Assembly: GCF_900095735.1 (NCBI RefSeq)
Contig: NZ_FNLO01000002.1
Span: forward strand, 13,626 to 77,625
Direction: 5' to 3'
DNA: 64,000 nt
DNA from: Chitinasiproducens palmae
GTDB taxonomy: Bacteria > Pseudomonadota > Gammaproteobacteria > Burkholderiales > Burkholderiaceae
The translations under genes and the position numbers were made by a program. Below, piece by piece: positions 8,773 through 16,973 of this stretch. Every line of letters starts with the position of its first letter. Within the stretch, counting starts at the first letter, position 1. Below the pieces are notes generated by a model. The model worked only from the letters and a program-made list of their open reading frames with translations. It did not search any database and was not told the origin of the DNA.

Positions 8773-9189
8773 TCAGTCGCGGGCCCTTACCACTGCCTCG
8801 ACCTCCAACAGGAAGTCCTCCTTGACCAGCCGGTCGACGACCAGCAAGGTATTGGGCGCGTACATGTCGGTTCTGAAAAGCGTAGGAAACAACGCGGCTC
8901 GCAGGCGCATGAACGACGGGATGTGCTGCGATGCGACGAGAAAGGTGGTGAACTTCACCACGTCGTTGAAATCGGTGCCGACGCCGGCGAGGACATCCTT
9001 CAGGTTCGAGAAGACCTGCTTGAACTGTGCGTCGAAGTCCCCGACGCCGACGACGCTGCCGTCCGCACCGACCGCCAATTGTCCGGACACGAAGATCAGC
9101 TCGCCGGCCTTGACGCGAGTCAGGTGCGAGTACAGCCCCTGCGCGGGACACGCCCCTTCGGGATTCACATATTCGAGATTAGCGCTCAT
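8773..9189 (-). CDS. RidA/YjgF-family protein (first copy)
   Basis: A 138-residue chorismate-mutase-fold protein of the RidA family. It has the segments GELIFVSGQLAVGADGSVVGVGDFDAQ broken over residues 31-56 and an ALFPTLFRTDMYAPNTLLVVDRLVKEDFLLEVEAVV C-terminal half. It lacks a clear Arg105-type active-site block in the canonical RidA form, so it belongs to a divergent subgroup. RidA proteins hydrolyse reactive enamines/imines; pathway-linked members such as RutC or aminoacrylate and aminomuconate deaminases do so in nitrogen-ring catabolism. The start at 9189 was chosen because AGGAAGG lies just upstream. Its place inside the cluster points to a nitrogen-containing intermediate. Confidence 0.85.
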   Translation of the reverse strand: MSANLEYVNPEGACPAQGLYSHLTRVKAGELIFVSGQLAVGADGSVVGVGDFDAQFKQVFSNLKDVLAGVGTDFNDVVKFTTFLVASQHIPSFMRLRAALFPTLFRTDMYAPNTLLVVDRLVKEDFLLEVEAVVRARD

Positions 9190-9309
9190 CGATTGCCTTC
9201 CTGGTTGAACTGCGGTGATACGTTGATGCGGCCGATGCGGAACGGCTCGCGTTGTCACTGCGCCTTGCGTCGACCGTGTGCGAGGGCCGGCGCGGCGGTG
9301 CGCCCGCGG

Positions 9310-10344
9310 TCAGTCTCGCTCCTTGCGCCGCAGCCGGTCGAGCACGACCGCGACGATGATCACGATGCCGACCGTCAAAGTCTGGTAATACGCCGACACG
9401 CCGACCATGTTCATCACGTTGGAGAGCAACGTCAGCACCAGCACGCCGGTGAAGACCTGGCGCACGCCGCCCGCGCCGCCGGTCAATGCGACCCCGCCGA
9501 GCACAACCGCGGCAAGCGATTGCAGCGTCAGCGTGGGCGCGGCGATCGGCTGCGCGGAGCTGACCCATGCGGTCAGGACCACCGCGCCGATTGCCGCGCA
9601 CAGGCCGCTGATGCCGTAGACGATCACCGTATTGAAGCGCACATCGACACCGGCTTTCGCGGCTGCCTTCTCGCTGGATCCCATCGCATACAGATAACGC
9701 CCGAATACGGTGTAGCGGAGCAGTACGAAGATCGCGGCGCTTAGCGCCACGGCGATCCAGACCGTCACCGGAATGCCGAGAACCGTGCCAAAGCCGATCG
9801 ATTGCACATAGGCCGCCGGCACGTCGTATATCGGCACGCCACCCGACAGGATCAGCGCGATCGCCTGCGCAACCGACAGCATGCCCAGCGTGACGACCAG
9901 CGGCGTGGTGCGAAACCAGGCGATCACGAAGCCCGAAGCCAGTCCGATCAGCAGGCCGGTGACAAGCATCACACCGATACCCGCGCCGATGCCGAAATGA
10001 TTCATGGTGATCACGCCGGCGACGCCGGCCAGCGACATCACCGATGCCATCGAGAGGTCCAGGCCGCCACGGATGATGGCTACCGCCTGGCCAAGCGCGA
10101 GGACCATCAGGGGCACGCCCTGTCTGGCAAGGTTGATCAGATTGTCGGCGCTGAAGAAGCGCGGCTGCACGATGCCGGCGACGATGGCGATGACGACGAT
10201 CAGCGCTGGCAGCATCAACTCCGACAGCACGCCGTGCGCGCCGCCGGCGCGCGCCGCATCCGGGTCGGCTGCCGCATTGACGGAAGCGTGGGCGCGGCGC
10301 TGATCCCGCGCCAACTGCTGAGTCGCGAAAGGATGATTCTTCAT
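9310..10344 (-). CDS. Sugar-type ABC transporter permease
   Basis: A 344-residue inner-membrane permease of the RbsC/BPD_transp_2 class. It has about 8-10 hydrophobic segments and the signature order ARQGVPLMVLALGQAVAII, GGLDLSMASVMSLAGV, and LGGVALTGGAGGVRQVFTG near the C-terminus. Its ATG overlaps the ATPase stop by 4 bases, showing a tightly coupled importer operon. The first 38 residues are hydrophilic and lie in the cytoplasm. With the double ATPase and binding protein upstream it forms a complete importer; ribose-class systems also carry autoinducers, polyols and other small molecules, so a sugar is not certain. Confidence 0.9.
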   Translation of the reverse strand: MKNHPFATQQLARDQRRAHASVNAAADPDAARAGGAHGVLSELMLPALIVVIAIVAGIVQPRFFSADNLINLARQGVPLMVLALGQAVAIIRGGLDLSMASVMSLAGVAGVITMNHFGIGAGIGVMLVTGLLIGLASGFVIAWFRTTPLVVTLGMLSVAQAIALILSGGVPIYDVPAAYVQSIGFGTVLGIPVTVWIAVALSAAIFVLLRYTVFGRYLYAMGSSEKAAAKAGVDVRFNTVIVYGISGLCAAIGAVVLTAWVSSAQPIAAPTLTLQSLAAVVLGGVALTGGAGGVRQVFTGVLVLTLLSNVMNMVGVSAYYQTLTVGIVIIVAVVLDRLRRKERD

Positions 10345-11972
10345 GGTATGGGCGTCAACGAGGGCAGGTGGGCGGAATGAAGTGGGCGTTGGCCGAGCAC
10401 GTCGGCTACGATCGCGGCATGATCGTGTGCGCCTGGCGCGTCGTAGCGGCCGACGATGCGTCCGTCGAACATCGTCATCACCGTGTCGCAGAGCGTGAGC
10501 GTCTCCGGCAAGTCGCTCGACAGCACGAGCACCGTCACGCCCCGCTCGGCGAGCGCCCGCACGCGCGCGTGGATCTGGCGCTTGGCGTCGATATCCACGC
10601 CGGCGCTCGGTTCCTCGAGCAGCAACAAGCGGCTGGCGCCGGCCATCGCACGCGCCAGCAATACCTTTTGCTGATTGCCGCCGCTCAAGCTGGTGATCGG
10701 GCTGTCGTCGCTGTCGAACTTTACGCCGCATTGACCCAGCAACGCACGGGCGAGCGCGCGTTCCCGTGATGGTGCGACGAAGCCCCAGCGTCCCACGCCT
10801 GGCCATTGCGTCAACAACAGGTTGTCGCGGATCGACCGGCTGGGCAGGACGCCATTGCGCGCGCGTCCGGCAGGCAGATAGGCGACGCCTTGTGCCAACG
10901 CGTGGGCCGGGCTGCGCGGCCGATAGGCGCGACCGGCCAGGCGGAAGCGAAGCGGCGAGCCGGCCGCGTGCAGACCCACCAGCCCCTGCACGATCTTCTC
11001 GGCGCCGCATCCCACTACGCCGTAGAAGCCGACGATCTGACCAGCGGCGAGCCGCAGCGTGTCGTCGTCGGCATCCGACGCGAGGCCTTCGATCTCCAGC
11101 ATCGGCGCGTCGACCAGCGGGTCGCGATCCACCGGAGGCGGTGGCAGGTTTTCGCTCACGCACGTCGTGGCCGCTGCTACCGGTCGCACTTCGGCACGCG
11201 TTCCGGTGGATGTGCCAGTGAGTCTTGCGACGACCGTCTCGCCAGTGATCGCGTCGTGCATCGCGAAGCTGTCGACGACGCGTCCATCGCGCATGACGGT
11301 GACGTGATCTGCCGTTTCGACCACATCGTCCGTGTGGTGCGTGATCAGGATCGCGGCGATGCCGTCGGCTTTCAGCGCGCGCACGACCTCGAAGAACCGC
11401 TGTTTCTCGACCGCGCCGAGCATCGCGGTCGGTTCGTCGAAGACGATCACACGCGGGTCGAACATCAGCGACCGGCCTATCTCGACAAGTTGGTGAACCG
11501 CCATCGGCAGCTCGCTCAGCCGTCGTTCCGTATCGATATGGGCGAGCCCGAGTCGGTTCATCACTTCCCTGGCGCGCGCCGTCTCGGCCTGCCGTGGGAG
11601 GAATGCGAACGGCGCGCGACGCGCTTCGCTGCCGAGCCAGAGATTGGCGCGCACGGAGAGATGCGGCGCCAGCGCGAGCTCCTGGTGAACGATTGCAATG
11701 CCGGCCGCGCGCGCGTCGCGTGGCGAGGTCGGGCGAATCGGTCTGCCGTCGAGCAGCATTTCGCCCTCGTCGGCGTCATACAGGCCACCGATCAGTTTGC
11801 CGAGCGTGGACTTGCCGGCGCCGTTCTCGCCGAGCACGCAGTGCACGCGACCGGCCGCGAAGCGCAACGAGACGCCGGCCAGCGCACGGGTCGCACCGAA
11901 GCGCTTGCTCAGCCCGCGGACTTCGAGCAGCGCCGGCTCGTCCGCGCCGGGATGAATGAGGGAAGGGTTCAT
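10341..11972 (-). CDS. Double-domain ABC ATPase (RbsA type)
   Basis: A 543-residue fused ATPase. Domain 1 has a full Walker A (GENGAGKST near residue 49), the Q-loop HQELALAPHL, and Walker B VIVFDEPTAML, but its signature is a degenerate LSELPMAVHQ. Domain 2 (from about residue 280) has an altered Walker A (GVVGCGAEK lacks the normal GKST) with a good LSGGNQQKVLLARA signature and LLLLEEPSAGVD. This asymmetry is normal in RbsA-like proteins. GAGG sits 6 bases upstream of the start, within the tail of the binding-protein gene region; the gap to that gene is 7 bp. It energises the permease encoded next. Confidence 0.92.
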   Translation of the reverse strand: MNPSLIHPGADEPALLEVRGLSKRFGATRALAGVSLRFAAGRVHCVLGENGAGKSTLGKLIGGLYDADEGEMLLDGRPIRPTSPRDARAAGIAIVHQELALAPHLSVRANLWLGSEARRAPFAFLPRQAETARAREVMNRLGLAHIDTERRLSELPMAVHQLVEIGRSLMFDPRVIVFDEPTAMLGAVEKQRFFEVVRALKADGIAAILITHHTDDVVETADHVTVMRDGRVVDSFAMHDAITGETVVARLTGTSTGTRAEVRPVAAATTCVSENLPPPPVDRDPLVDAPMLEIEGLASDADDDTLRLAAGQIVGFYGVVGCGAEKIVQGLVGLHAAGSPLRFRLAGRAYRPRSPAHALAQGVAYLPAGRARNGVLPSRSIRDNLLLTQWPGVGRWGFVAPSRERALARALLGQCGVKFDSDDSPITSLSGGNQQKVLLARAMAGASRLLLLEEPSAGVDIDAKRQIHARVRALAERGVTVLVLSSDLPETLTLCDTVMTMFDGRIVGRYDAPGAHDHAAIVADVLGQRPLHSAHLPSLTPIP

Positions 11973-11979
11973 GCGTGCC

Positions 11980-13038
11980 TCACTGCCGCGCCGGCATGGT
12001 CCACGAGGCCGGCGGGATCTCGTACACGTTCAACGGATGGGACGCGACATTTTTCGCGGTCACCAGCGTCGGCGGCACGTCATAATGTGGATAGCCGAGG
12101 CCATTCGGCGAGGGCGGCTGCAGGTTCGGCAGCGGCTTGCCTTCCATCGCGCGGATCGCATACTGGACGATCATGCGACCCATGATGATGCCGGGTTCCG
12201 ATACGACGGCCAGGATGCGTCCGTCCTTGATCATCGGGATCGCCTCGGGCACGATCGAACTGCTCACGACCTGTGCCTTGCGGTTCTGTTGCCGGATCGC
12301 CTGTGCGGCGCCCATGCCGAGCGAGATCACCGGCGTGTAGATGAAGTTGATCGAGCCGTCGCGCAGCAGCAGATCGGAGGCACGCGACATGCCCTCGCCA
12401 ATGTCCAGTCCGCCGCCGAACGATGCGGGGATCGTCTTGATGGTCGGGCATTTCGCGGCTTCGTCCATGAAGCCGGTATAGCGGAGCCTGACCCATTCGG
12501 CACCGGCCGGTCCGGCTACCATCGCGACCGTTTTCTGGCCGGAACCGCTCTTGCACACGGCGTCGGCCAGCGCCGTGCCGATCGAGCGGTCGTCCTGCAG
12601 CACGCCGAAGTCCACGTTCTTGCTGTTGACCGGGATGCCGACCGACGCGACCTTCATGCCAGCGTCCTTCAGCGAGCGAATTACCGGATCGAAGCCGTTG
12701 TAGGCGGCGGGCGCCAGCACCGGGAGGTTGACGCCGAGTGTCTTGAAGGCGTTGAGCTGCGCGAACTGTTCCTGCACATTGCCGTAGGCGCCGGCGACCG
12801 ATACCTGCACGACCTGGACGTTGCTGCGCTTGGCTTCGTCGGTAATGCCATAGACGATGCCCTTGTAGAAGTCGTCGTTCAGATGCACCACCGCAACGCC
12901 TATCTTGAACGGCTTCTGCGCGCTTGCTTTCGGTATGAGCCCAAGCAGGGGATCGGTGTCGGCGCGCGCACCGGTCGCGGCGAGAAGGCTGCTGACGAGC
13001 AGACCCGACACCGCACAGGCGCGGGCCAGCCTCGACAT
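11980..13038 (-). CDS. Periplasmic binding protein of ABC importer
   Basis: A 352-residue type 1 periplasmic binding protein. Residues 1-27 are a Sec signal peptide ending GARA. The mature protein shows the LacI/ribose-binding fold: KIGVAVVHLNDDFYKGIVYGITDEA, then the AYNGFDPVIRSLKDAG block and a hinge near VSSSIVPEAIPMIKDGRILAVV. The fold region resembles TorT-like and sugar-type binding proteins. ATG 13038 was chosen; a GTG at 13080 with GGAG 10 bases upstream is an alternative that adds 14 residues. It delivers the ligand to the ATPase/permease pair transcribed directly after it. Confidence 0.87.
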   Translation of the reverse strand: MSRLARACAVSGLLVSSLLAATGARADTDPLLGLIPKASAQKPFKIGVAVVHLNDDFYKGIVYGITDEAKRSNVQVVQVSVAGAYGNVQEQFAQLNAFKTLGVNLPVLAPAAYNGFDPVIRSLKDAGMKVASVGIPVNSKNVDFGVLQDDRSIGTALADAVCKSGSGQKTVAMVAGPAGAEWVRLRYTGFMDEAAKCPTIKTIPASFGGGLDIGEGMSRASDLLLRDGSINFIYTPVISLGMGAAQAIRQQNRKAQVVSSSIVPEAIPMIKDGRILAVVSEPGIIMGRMIVQYAIRAMEGKPLPNLQPPSPNGLGYPHYDVPPTLVTAKNVASHPLNVYEIPPASWTMPARQ

Positions 13039-13148
13039 GGCGGGGGTTCCAGCTTTGGACAAACTCGCGAAGATCGCCACGATCTGTAGTCTCCAGGGTA
13101 GAGGCGGTGGGGTGCGTGAGTAGTGGGGTAACCGGTGCGGCGCGTGAT

Positions 13149-13184
13149 GCGGTAAGTGGCGCGGTAAGTGGCGCGTCAACTGGT
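13149..13184. repeat. 12-bp direct repeat in ABC operon leader
   Basis: Two exact copies of GCGGTAAGTGGC (13149-13172) and a third diverged copy lie in the 259-bp gap between the amidohydrolase and the ABC binding-protein gene. The flanks contain further GCGGC/GTGCGGC-like echoes. No gene is seen in this gap. Confidence 0.75.
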
Positions 13185-13297
13185 GCGGCAGGGCAGGCGC
13201 CGGCGGGCGCCTCGATGGCGCGTGGCATTGGTGCCGCCGGCGTCGCGATCTGCTGCGCGCGACGGGCGCCGCTCGCCGCGCGCGCGGGGTGCGGTTG

Positions 13298-14656
13298 TCA
13301 TGGCACCAAGCGGCCCTTGCCAGCGGCTTCGTCGAACTCGTACAAGCCGGCCAGGAAGATCTTGGTGCGCTCATACCACATGCGTCGGCGCGGGGCCGGC
13401 GGCGTGCGGTCGACAGGCGTGCCGCCCTTGAAGATGTGATCGAAGCGCGCCGGCTTCTGCAGCAGCGTGATGTCCTCCAGCGGATTACCCGGCACGACAA
13501 GGACGTCCGCCAGGCGGCCTGCTTCGAGCTTGCCGACCTGGTCGCCGTAGCGGGGCAGCAGGCGCGTCGCGGCCAGCGTGCCGGCGTGGATCGCCTGTCT
13601 CGGCGTGAAGCCCAGCATGTTCACGAAAATTTCCATCTCACGCGCATGCCACTGTCCGTAAGGCACCGGTGACCAGCCACTTTCGCTGCCGCAGATCAGC
13701 GGCACCCCGGCTTCGTAAGCGCGCCTCAAGTTCACCGATGCTGCCTCCAGTTCACGAGCGAACGCCGATGCGCCGGAGACCCCCGCGCTGGATTGCTTGG
13801 CCTCCAGCAAGTTCACCAGCAAGGTCAGCGTCGGCGTGATCACGCAGCCGTTCTTCACGCAGGCGTCGATGCCCTCGTCGTCGATGTAGGAGGCGTGAAA
13901 CAGATTGTCGAAACCTGCCTGGGCGGCGTAGAGCGCGGACTCGCGCGAGCGCGCATGGACGCTGCACAGCCGGCCGAGACGATGCGTTTCGTCGGCGATG
14001 ATGCGGAATTCGTCGAGCGTGAATGCGGAGGAACCGAGGGCATCCGGCGTGATAAGGTTGTCGTTCGATCCAGAGACCTTGATCGCGTCGACCTCGTCCT
14101 TGATCTGCAGACGGATGTTCTCGATCAGATCGTCCTTGTTCTTCACCAGCACCGCACTCTGCCCGGGCGGAAACTGCATCTCGTTCGGAAACGAGTCCTC
14201 CAGGCCTTGATGGTTGGTCAACTGCTTTCCTGACACAGTGAACCGCGGGCCGGGAAACATGCCTGAGTCGATGGCGTCGCGAACGGCCTGCGCCACGTTG
14301 TAGGTGGTCGCCGCGTCGAAGGCGCTCGTCACGCCGGCCTGCAGCACCTTCTTCGCGTAATAGAGTGCCTTCGCGGTGCGGAACTCCACCGATGTGTACA
14401 GCGCATTCTCTTCCTCGGAGCGGGATTCACCGAACGAGATGTGGGTATGGCCGTCAATCAGTCCCGGCATGATGCTGCGTCCGGGCAGATCGATCGTCTC
14501 GAAACCGCTTCTCGCGTAGTGCTCGGGCAGTGATGCGCGCGGGCCGACCCAGCCGATGCGCTCGCCCTCGAGCACCACTGCGCCGTCCTCGACCGGATCG
14601 TCCAGCGTGCCGTCGATCACGCGGCCTTTCAAGATGTAGCCAGGTTTGGTTTGCAT
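13298..14656 (-). CDS. Amidohydrolase-superfamily metal hydrolase
   Basis: A 452-residue metal-dependent hydrolase. The barrel starts after an N-terminal beta sandwich (residues 1-60) with the GLIDGHTH motif (His70, His72). Further likely ligands are Lys in DAIKVSGS, His in SVHARS and His in LFHASY. The usual final Asp of the GTD motif is replaced: the sequence reads CGSESG. The family hydrolyses amide, peptide or ring C-N bonds (prolidase-like and imidazolonepropionase-like members). ATG 14656 was chosen though it lacks a clear ribosome site; a TTG at 14698 is possible. It lies 72 bp after the alpha/beta hydrolase and upstream of the ABC operon. Confidence 0.88.
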   Translation of the reverse strand: MQTKPGYILKGRVIDGTLDDPVEDGAVVLEGERIGWVGPRASLPEHYARSGFETIDLPGRSIMPGLIDGHTHISFGESRSEEENALYTSVEFRTAKALYYAKKVLQAGVTSAFDAATTYNVAQAVRDAIDSGMFPGPRFTVSGKQLTNHQGLEDSFPNEMQFPPGQSAVLVKNKDDLIENIRLQIKDEVDAIKVSGSNDNLITPDALGSSAFTLDEFRIIADETHRLGRLCSVHARSRESALYAAQAGFDNLFHASYIDDEGIDACVKNGCVITPTLTLLVNLLEAKQSSAGVSGASAFARELEAASVNLRRAYEAGVPLICGSESGWSPVPYGQWHAREMEIFVNMLGFTPRQAIHAGTLAATRLLPRYGDQVGKLEAGRLADVLVVPGNPLEDITLLQKPARFDHIFKGGTPVDRTPPAPRRRMWYERTKIFLAGLYEFDEAAGKGRLVP

Positions 14657-14728
14657 AGCAATCGTCAGGAAGGTCGGCGTCTCGCCGATTTTGAACAATT
14701 CTTCAAGAACTGTGCGAAGGACAACTAT

Positions 14729-15562
14729 TCAATCTAGTGCAAGTCGGGAGAAGCATGTCTCGGCGCATGCCAGAAACATGTCGGTGCGCTCGAACGCGAC
14801 TGAATGCGAGCATTCGCTCAGCAGGACCAGGTCCGCGCGCCGCAGCGACGCGGCGATTCCGATGGAGGACGACGGCGGAAACGCCACGTCGTCCCGGCCG
14901 TGCAGAAGCGTCACCGGGCAGGAGATCGCCGCGAGCGTGGCGTCGTCGAGCACGGTCTGCGCGATGTAGTGCGCCGGTTCCTGCTCGAACATCGCGTCGA
15001 AATAATTGGCATAGCCCGGTGCGAACAACACCGGCTCGCGGGCCGCGAGATAAGGCTCGTCGATCACGCTCGGATCGTGGATCAAACCCCTCAGCGTGGC
15101 GATCAGCGTCTGCCGGTCGGTCGGACAGGTCCAGCAGCGACGCGTCGCATCGGTCGCCTCGAACGGCCGCCCCATCGTGCCGGTGGTCAGCACGGCCGCG
15201 ACGCGCTTTTCGAGCGCCGCGAGCCGCAGCGCGATGGCGCCCGAAATCGAATGGCCGATGATGCCCACGCGCGGCGCGTCGATGCGGGCGAGCATGGCCC
15301 TGGCTTGGCGGACCCATAGCGCGAGGTCGAAATAGGGCGGCGTCGGCCGCCGTGGGCTCCGTCCGAAGCCGATCAGGTCCATCGCGAAAACCTGGTGGCG
15401 CGCCGTGAGTGCTGGCAGCACCGTTCGCCAATTGCCGAGGCTCGATGCGCCCGGCCCGGAACCATGGATCAACAGCAGCGGGCTGCCGGTGCCACCCTGT
15501 AGATAGGCGACTTCCATGCCTTCGAATTCGAAAGTCTTCTCTTGCAAGCTGTGCGCTGCCAT
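14729..15562 (-). CDS. Alpha/beta hydrolase, meta-cleavage-product type
   Basis: A 277-residue alpha/beta hydrolase. The oxyanion-loop motif IHGSGPGAS at residues 32-40 and the nucleophile motif GHSISG (Ser105) are those of C-C bond hydrolases such as DmpD, XylF and BphD. The acid is probably in HGRDDVAFPP and the His in ECSHSVAFE near the C-terminus. These enzymes cut vinylogous 1,5-diketones made by extradiol ring cleavage, but no extradiol dioxygenase is encoded in this window. GGGGGA lies 6 bases before ATG 15562, which is why the shorter start was taken. It is the first gene of the minus-strand cluster, divergent from the GntR gene. Confidence 0.88.
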   Translation of the reverse strand: MAAHSLQEKTFEFEGMEVAYLQGGTGSPLLLIHGSGPGASSLGNWRTVLPALTARHQVFAMDLIGFGRSPRRPTPPYFDLALWVRQARAMLARIDAPRVGIIGHSISGAIALRLAALEKRVAAVLTTGTMGRPFEATDATRRCWTCPTDRQTLIATLRGLIHDPSVIDEPYLAAREPVLFAPGYANYFDAMFEQEPAHYIAQTVLDDATLAAISCPVTLLHGRDDVAFPPSSSIGIAASLRRADLVLLSECSHSVAFERTDMFLACAETCFSRLALD

Positions 15563-15597
15563 CGAGTCCCCCATTCGCTTTCGATCGATTGTATTTT

Positions 15598-15612
15598 CAA
15601 AAATGGATTTTG
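15598..15612. promoter_or_regulatory. Dyad between hydrolase and GntR genes
   Basis: CAAAA-ATGGA-TTTTG, with 5-base arms, lies in the 98-bp A/T-rich gap between the divergent hydrolase and GntR genes. It is a candidate operator for the GntR protein; the symmetry is short and A/T-based, so chance is possible. Confidence 0.35.
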
Positions 15613-15660
15613 GGACGTGAAAAAAAATAAAAACGTCTCAGGGTATTCCAAGGTGCAGTG

Positions 15661-16545
15661 ATGGATCAGTGCGGCGGCCCGCATGCTAGAATGCGTGGTC
15701 GACAAGCAAGTGGGGCGGGCCGCCAGATGGGACGAGCGAAAGTGGGACAGACCTTGAACGGCGAGCTCTTCGGCCGCTTGAAGGAGTCCATCCTGACCGG
15801 CGAGCTGCTGCCTGGCCAGCGCCTGAAGGTCTCGCAGATCGCCGAAAACAATGGCGTGAGTCTGAACGTCGTGCGCGAAGCGCTCAATCGATTGGCCGGC
15901 GAGCAACTCGTGGAGGTCGTGCCACAGATTGGTTTCGCGGTGCGCGGCCTGTCGAGCGACGATCTGCGCGATCTGGTGCGTCAGCGCATCATCTTCGAAG
16001 GCGTGGCCTTGCGGCAGGCGATCGGTCGGGGCGATCTGGACTGGCAAGCCGAATTGGTCGCCGCGCACCACAAACTCAGCCGTACGCCGATTACCGAGCC
16101 GCATGCGCCGGACCGCATGAATCCGCTTTGGCTGGCGCGGCACGAAGAGTTTAATCTCGCGATGATGAAGAGCTGCGGCAGTCCGCGCCTTTATCAGATC
16201 GTGCGTCAACTGGCCGAAGCGACTGCGATCTATCAGCGCGCATTGCTGCCCTGCATCGAGACCAAGGCGGAGCTGAACAGCGAGCATTCGGAATTGCTCG
16301 ACGCGATCTTGCGCGGCGATCCCGACGCGTCGGTGAACATCCTGGCCCATCATCTCGAAGAGATGCGGGACTTGATGTTGCCTTTTCTTGAAACGCCGCC
16401 GGTGGTCACGGTTGAGGTGGACGATACAGCGCAGACCGTCGCGCCACGCCGCGGCCGGCCTCGCAAGGCGCCTGCCGAGAGCGCGCCATCCCGGCCGCTG
16501 GCGGCCGTCACTCGCACTGCCCGCAAGCCGGCGCGACAGGCCTGA
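15661..16545 (+). CDS. GntR-family regulator, FCD class, with AT-hook tail
   Basis: A 294-residue transcription factor. The winged-helix DNA-binding domain spans about residues 35-95 (VSQIAENNGVSLNVVREAL, then a wing VPQIGFAVRG). The FCD ligand domain (100-240) holds the likely metal ligands His161, His209 and His231. The C-terminus (262-269) reads PRRGRPRK, a textbook AT-hook core, followed by a basic tail ending in KPARQA; this is unusual in GntR proteins. ATG 15661 was chosen for the AAGG 7 bases upstream; ATG 15727 is also possible. It is divergent from the 15-kb minus-strand cluster and probably controls it. Confidence 0.87.
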   Translation: MDQCGGPHARMRGRQASGAGRQMGRAKVGQTLNGELFGRLKESILTGELLPGQRLKVSQIAENNGVSLNVVREALNRLAGEQLVEVVPQIGFAVRGLSSDDLRDLVRQRIIFEGVALRQAIGRGDLDWQAELVAAHHKLSRTPITEPHAPDRMNPLWLARHEEFNLAMMKSCGSPRLYQIVRQLAEATAIYQRALLPCIETKAELNSEHSELLDAILRGDPDASVNILAHHLEEMRDLMLPFLETPPVVTVEVDDTAQTVAPRRGRPRKAPAESAPSRPLAAVTRTARKPARQA

Positions 16546-16659
16546 AAGACATTGCGCCGGCCTGGTTTCAGGACGGGGCCGTCGGCCGACCCGTGCCGCC
16601 GCGACGCGCTAGAATGGATCGGAGCAGTCGATCCACGACGGCAGCAACCGGAGGCCCGC

Positions 16660-16920
16660 ATGAAACAATCCGCCCACGTCTTGAAACTCGCCGCCACTGC
16701 GCTCGCTTTCGCGCTCGGCACGTCCGCCGCGGCTCAGGTGCTGGCGCAGGATACGACGGCGATGACGCATAAGGAACGCAAGGCGCAGAAGGCTCAGGAG
16801 AAGGCCGACAAGAAGAGCGATGTCGCTCAGGCCAAGGCGGACAAGGCGAAGACCAAGGCGCAGAACGAGGCCGATGAAAAGGACGCCGAGGCAAAGCTGG
16901 ATTCGGCCAAGAAGGAATAA
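16660..16920 (+). CDS. Small secreted Lys/Ala-rich protein
   Basis: An 86-residue protein with a signal peptide (residues 1-28, ending AQVLAQ) and a mature part made almost only of Lys, Ala, Glu, Asp and Gln, predicted to be a charged helix or disordered. CGGAGG 6 bases before the ATG supports it as a real gene. Similar short periplasmic proteins are common in Burkholderiales with no known role; a structural or envelope-associated function is only a guess. Confidence 0.7.
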   Translation: MKQSAHVLKLAATALAFALGTSAAAQVLAQDTTAMTHKERKAQKAQEKADKKSDVAQAKADKAKTKAQNEADEKDAEAKLDSAKKE

Positions 16921-16973
16921 CACGCGATCCTGCATCGGGACTGCGGCGCGCCCTCAGCCGCGGTCCCGATCGG

